From assembly GCA_019614645.1 (NCBI GenBank), contig JABWDB010000019.1:1100501-1164500 (forward strand): DNA of 64,000 nt. Reading direction: 5' to 3'. Each line of letters starts with the position of its first letter. Position 1 is the first letter of the stretch. The stretch is from Stratiolaelaps scimitus (lineage: Eukaryota > Arthropoda > Arachnida > Mesostigmata > Laelapidae). Below, piece by piece: positions 61,009 to 64,000 of this stretch. The translations under genes were made by a program, and so were the position numbers. The notes below the pieces were generated by a model. That model had not been told where the DNA came from and made no database searches. It saw nothing but the letters and a program-made list of their open reading frames with translations.

Positions 61009-62423
61009 CGTGCCGAGGTTTTCCACGACACAGCTCCTTCTCAAAACATTGAGTCGCGTGCGAAAATGCAGTTCACAAATCAGCCGCCGCTGTCGCCTCC
61101 ATCACTTGAGTTGAACTTCGCGACGAAGGTGGGGAACATCGCTTTGGATTTGGAATCGTGAAGTCAGCCTCATATGCCTCACTTCCCATTTACTCAAGCA
61201 TAATTTCATATCACGCCTACACGCGTATATTTTGGTCTGTGTCCGCTTCCATGTTGTTGTCTGGCGGGAACGTCCTCGTTGGCAAGCTCGGAACTACATT
61301 TTCACCATGTTTCCAACTAGTCAGCTGTTTTCAGAAGTGGGATACACTGCCGTTGTCGGTGTAGGGTTCCACCGCTTGTCGTTTGCTGAGATCACAGACA
61401 ACTAGCAGCCCTCGGAAATTTCCTTCTTTCTTGACAGCGGCCGCATTTCAAGTAACGCCCAAACAAGCTTTTTGCTTTCGTTAACAAGCAATTTTTCCCT
61501 CAATTGAAAAAGAACACAAAACCATCCACACACCCGTCCTCACGGCATCCACCAGCCAGTGGCTCAAATCGAACGTCGCCAGGCGGCGCTGCACGCGACC
61601 AAAACATATAGGGATGATGTCTGCAAGCGGCATACTTGCTAGGGGTGCTCACCCGCTGCCGCCGCCGCCGCCGCCGCCGCCGTCGACCACTGCGACCGGA
61701 GCGCCACCGGCGGCGCTGCGAGGCGCTAGCGCGACTACGGATGTCAGTGGCGCGGAGGACGAAGAGCCAGAGCGACGTTGGACGTAGTCGAGTGAGCATC
61801 GATATCGTCGTGCTGTCGCGGCCGGCCAGTGACATGCTGCCGTAAGCCTGCTGACGAACGTGTTGCAGACGTCGTCGCCGCCGGCGCCGGGGTGCTTGAT
61901 GATCGCGTATGAACGGGTGCGTGCGTCAATTCGATGCTCGGCTGTCCCTGTCATCGTGCGAGTGTGAATTGCCGCGTCCGATCGTGCACCGCGAAAATCG
62001 TCGGGTCGGTCCCAAAACGGCGGCTGGCCCACAACGGGGTGCGCTCACCGTCGAGGATAAGCGCGCGGCGCGACGAGAGGCAGATGCCGTAGGCGCAGCT
62101 GGAGTGATGAAAAAGTGAATGTGTGTCGTTGTTTTTCTTTTCCCCCTTTTTCAATAGTTCGTTTGTTTGTAGTAGTAGCAGTAGCAGGAGTAGTACTAGT
62201 AGAAGGAGTTGAGTTGGCTAGCGCGGATATATCTATCTATCGAGAGAGAGAGAGAAAGAAAGAAAGAAAAGGAGCAAAAAGTGAAGAAGAGTTCCTTTGC
62301 GGTGATAGTCACGCACAGGCGTACGCCGACGAGAGCACAGCAAGGAACAAAGAAGAGCTCAACAAAACGAGAGAGGAAAAGATATACACTATCAGTTAAA
62401 AGAGTGCCGCAACGCACAACAAA
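61009..62423. other. Divergent promoter and 5' UTR region, zinc-finger gene and integrin
   Basis: A 1.4-kb head-to-head spacer. It is CpG-rich around 61560-62090 with a (CCG)n run at about 61656-61681 and CGGCG clusters, then a purine-rich GAGA/GAAA leader at 62240-62380 just before the integrin start. Open frames over the CCG run are Arg/Ala-rich composition artefacts. This is a plausible bidirectional CpG-rich promoter; I see no clear TATA box. Confidence 0.5.
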
Positions 62424-62608
62424 ATGTGCTGGAAAAGTCTAGTGACAGTTGCCTTAGCCGGCTCGATGTTCGTGGTCCGGGACAGTGCGGGATTTAACCT
62501 CGAGCCACGGCTGCCCGTCATTTATGAGGGGGAGACCGGCTCCTATTTTGGATACTCTGTGGCTGCACACATGATCACGGAGAGGAGCAACGACGACCGG
62601 AAACCAAG
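62424..62608 (+). CDS. Integrin alpha subunit, first coding exon (partial)
   Basis: An ATG (acaaaATGTG) opens a 61-codon exon ending in AG/GTAAGAAC. Residues 1 to about 23 (MCWKSLVTVALAGSMFVV...) form a signal peptide. The mature start FNLEPRLPVIYEGE and SYFGYSVAAHM is the hallmark first blade of the integrin alpha beta-propeller, where FNLD...P and SYFGYSVA are conserved. The product would be a membrane adhesion receptor chain pairing with a beta subunit. Remaining exons are not in the window: no FG-GAP continuation such as LLVGAP is found up to 64000. Intron 1 is therefore at least 1.4 kb. The subtype (PS1-, PS2- or PS3-like) cannot be fixed from this piece. Confidence 0.85.
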
Positions 62609-64000
62609 GTAAGAACTATGCTAGGTGATTGATCGATCGTAGATGTTGCCAGAAGCAAAGGCGCTCTGACCACTGTCCATCGCCGGCAGCCCATACGTAT
62701 ATGTGCAATGGGCACATGGGATCGTGGACGTTGGATATTGTTCTGCCACATCGTACGCCAACTGCGAGACGCTTTAACGAGGAAGGAACGTGTTCGATGG
62801 ACTCCGCGCGATCCGCGTGACGACAAGGGAACGACACGCTTTTTACCGCAATTCGTTGATTCGCGAGTAGTAGAGTAAGTGACGAGACATTAGTGTGCCC
62901 TTAGTTCGGACACAATTGTCGATGCGGCGGCAGTTGTACACGCGGCTTGTGATCGAGTTGAGTCAGAACAAAGCGGTGGTGGTGGTTGATTGCTTCAAGG
63001 ATGAAAGTCTCTACGTTAATGAATCGCCGCGAACTGCCCGACTAGTTGACGAGGAACTGCTGTTGATCGCATAGTAGATACTACTACAGTAGTACTTGGA
63101 ACTCGAAGTGAAAACGGAAGCGTGTACGGAAGCGTTCACCGAAATACGACTGTCAAACAAGCTCGATACGGACTCTGAGCGAATGTCAAGTTAAAAGCAA
63201 ATATCAGCGATAACGCGGACAAGTGTCACGTGAAAATCGAGCACTGTCTAACACGTGAGTGTGCATCCACATGAATGTCTCCGGCGAGGAAGGGCGCGCG
63301 AAATATTCAAAGGCCAACGAATAACATCAGTGTCCCCGCGTCAAACTTGGACGCGGCTGGCCACTTGGTCTCGAGTGATAGATAGTTTAGATAGTGCTGT
63401 GTTTGCTGCAATACGTATCCTGAGTTTGCGGTGAGATCCTGCAAGCAGTGGTTGCGCAAGCTGATATTGAGCGGTATTAACAAAGAGGAAAGTCCATCAA
63501 AAGTCAATGTCAGATGATTTCTTCTGTATTCACTGAGTTCGATGCCGGGACCAGTATGAGTCTGAATGCCAAGAGTGCCTTGGCGATAGCTGCAAAAGCA
63601 TAGCGCCTTAATAGAGATCACATCATGGGGCAGACGTTCTGAGACAACTCTCCCCGATCTTAAAGCAGCAGCAGCAGCACAGACGAAGAGACCTCTGGGT
63701 AGACATTAGGGCAGACAGCTTGTGGCTGCCGTTAGTACCATCCCTTGTCTAAATCGTCTTCAACGCGCGTTCGGCCTCGACCAGGTTCCTTGACTGCTCT
63801 CGCGGTGTATTCGCGTTGGCTTTGTCGCTCTCCCCCCTTAAGGAACTTGAGACCGCCGTTGCCAGCACGGACGATGAGCTGTGCTGCCGTCTCAAGATCA
63901 AGACACTCACGCGCGCAATGACTCTTGACGCGCTCACAGAGAGCGACAGGGTGCAGCGCGGGGCAATGGCTTTTACGTTCGTCAGAATCGTAGGCGCTAT
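62609..64000. other. Start of integrin alpha intron 1
   Basis: No further integrin exon is recognised. A CAG run lies near 63666-63680. The end of the window (about 63780-64000) is open on both strands, but neither translation resembles a known family. Confidence 0.45.

Noticed and set aside
1..64000. CRISPR arrays, bacterial operons, phage or defence-type loci
   Set aside because: No regularly spaced direct repeats, no ribosome-binding-site-led gene strings, and every confident gene is intron-split; the window is nuclear eukaryotic DNA.

Overview
This is a eukaryotic genomic window. Most genes are split by spliceosomal GT-AG introns of roughly 70 bp to 5.4 kb, there are many (TA)n microsatellites, tRNA-like (SINE-type) elements and DNA-transposon relics, and the gene set is metazoan: an Ncd/KIFC1-type kinesin, CTNNBL1, SPATA20, a C2H2 polyfinger protein and an integrin alpha chain. 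I infer an arthropod, possibly a mite or other chelicerate. That placement rests on gene content and style, not on a diagnostic marker.

Layout. 1398-5151 (-): a two-domain GNAT acetyltransferase, six exons reconstructed by phase-matched splicing (309 aa). 5152-17113: about 12 kb with no gene I can defend; it holds GC-rich blocks, a SINE-type tail, inverted repeats, one orphan exon-like segment and a tiny Gly/Ser ORF. 17114-21646 (+): a C-terminal-motor kinesin-14. 21647-25615: intergenic, with a frameshifted mariner transposase remnant. 25616-27527 (-), plus a candidate first exon near 28543: an unrecognised Ser/Lys/Arg-rich, probably nuclear protein. 29239-33859 (+): CTNNBL1, nine exons, 541 aa, complete. 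34747-38739 (-): SPATA20/SSP411, four exons, 765 aa, complete, with a palindromic Tc1-type MITE in intron 3. 41075-45592 (+): a pogo/Tigger-type transposase gene in eight intact exons whose catalytic acidic residues are gone, so a probable domesticated gene (737 aa). 48124-61008 (-): an 11-finger C2H2 protein with a long low-complexity N-terminal half, seven exons, 1302 aa. 62424 onward (+): signal-peptide exon of an integrin alpha subunit, running out of the window.

These genes are neighbours, not a pathway. Two pairs are head-to-head and may share control regions: the 25616-27527 gene with CTNNBL1, and the zinc-finger gene with the integrin gene. CTNNBL1 and SPATA20 converge tail-to-tail. 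I see no CRISPR array, operon, phage or secretion locus. The most interesting items are the domesticated transposase, the partial tandem duplication of CTNNBL1 exon 1, the SINE tail lying against a splice acceptor, and the inverted repeats inside introns.
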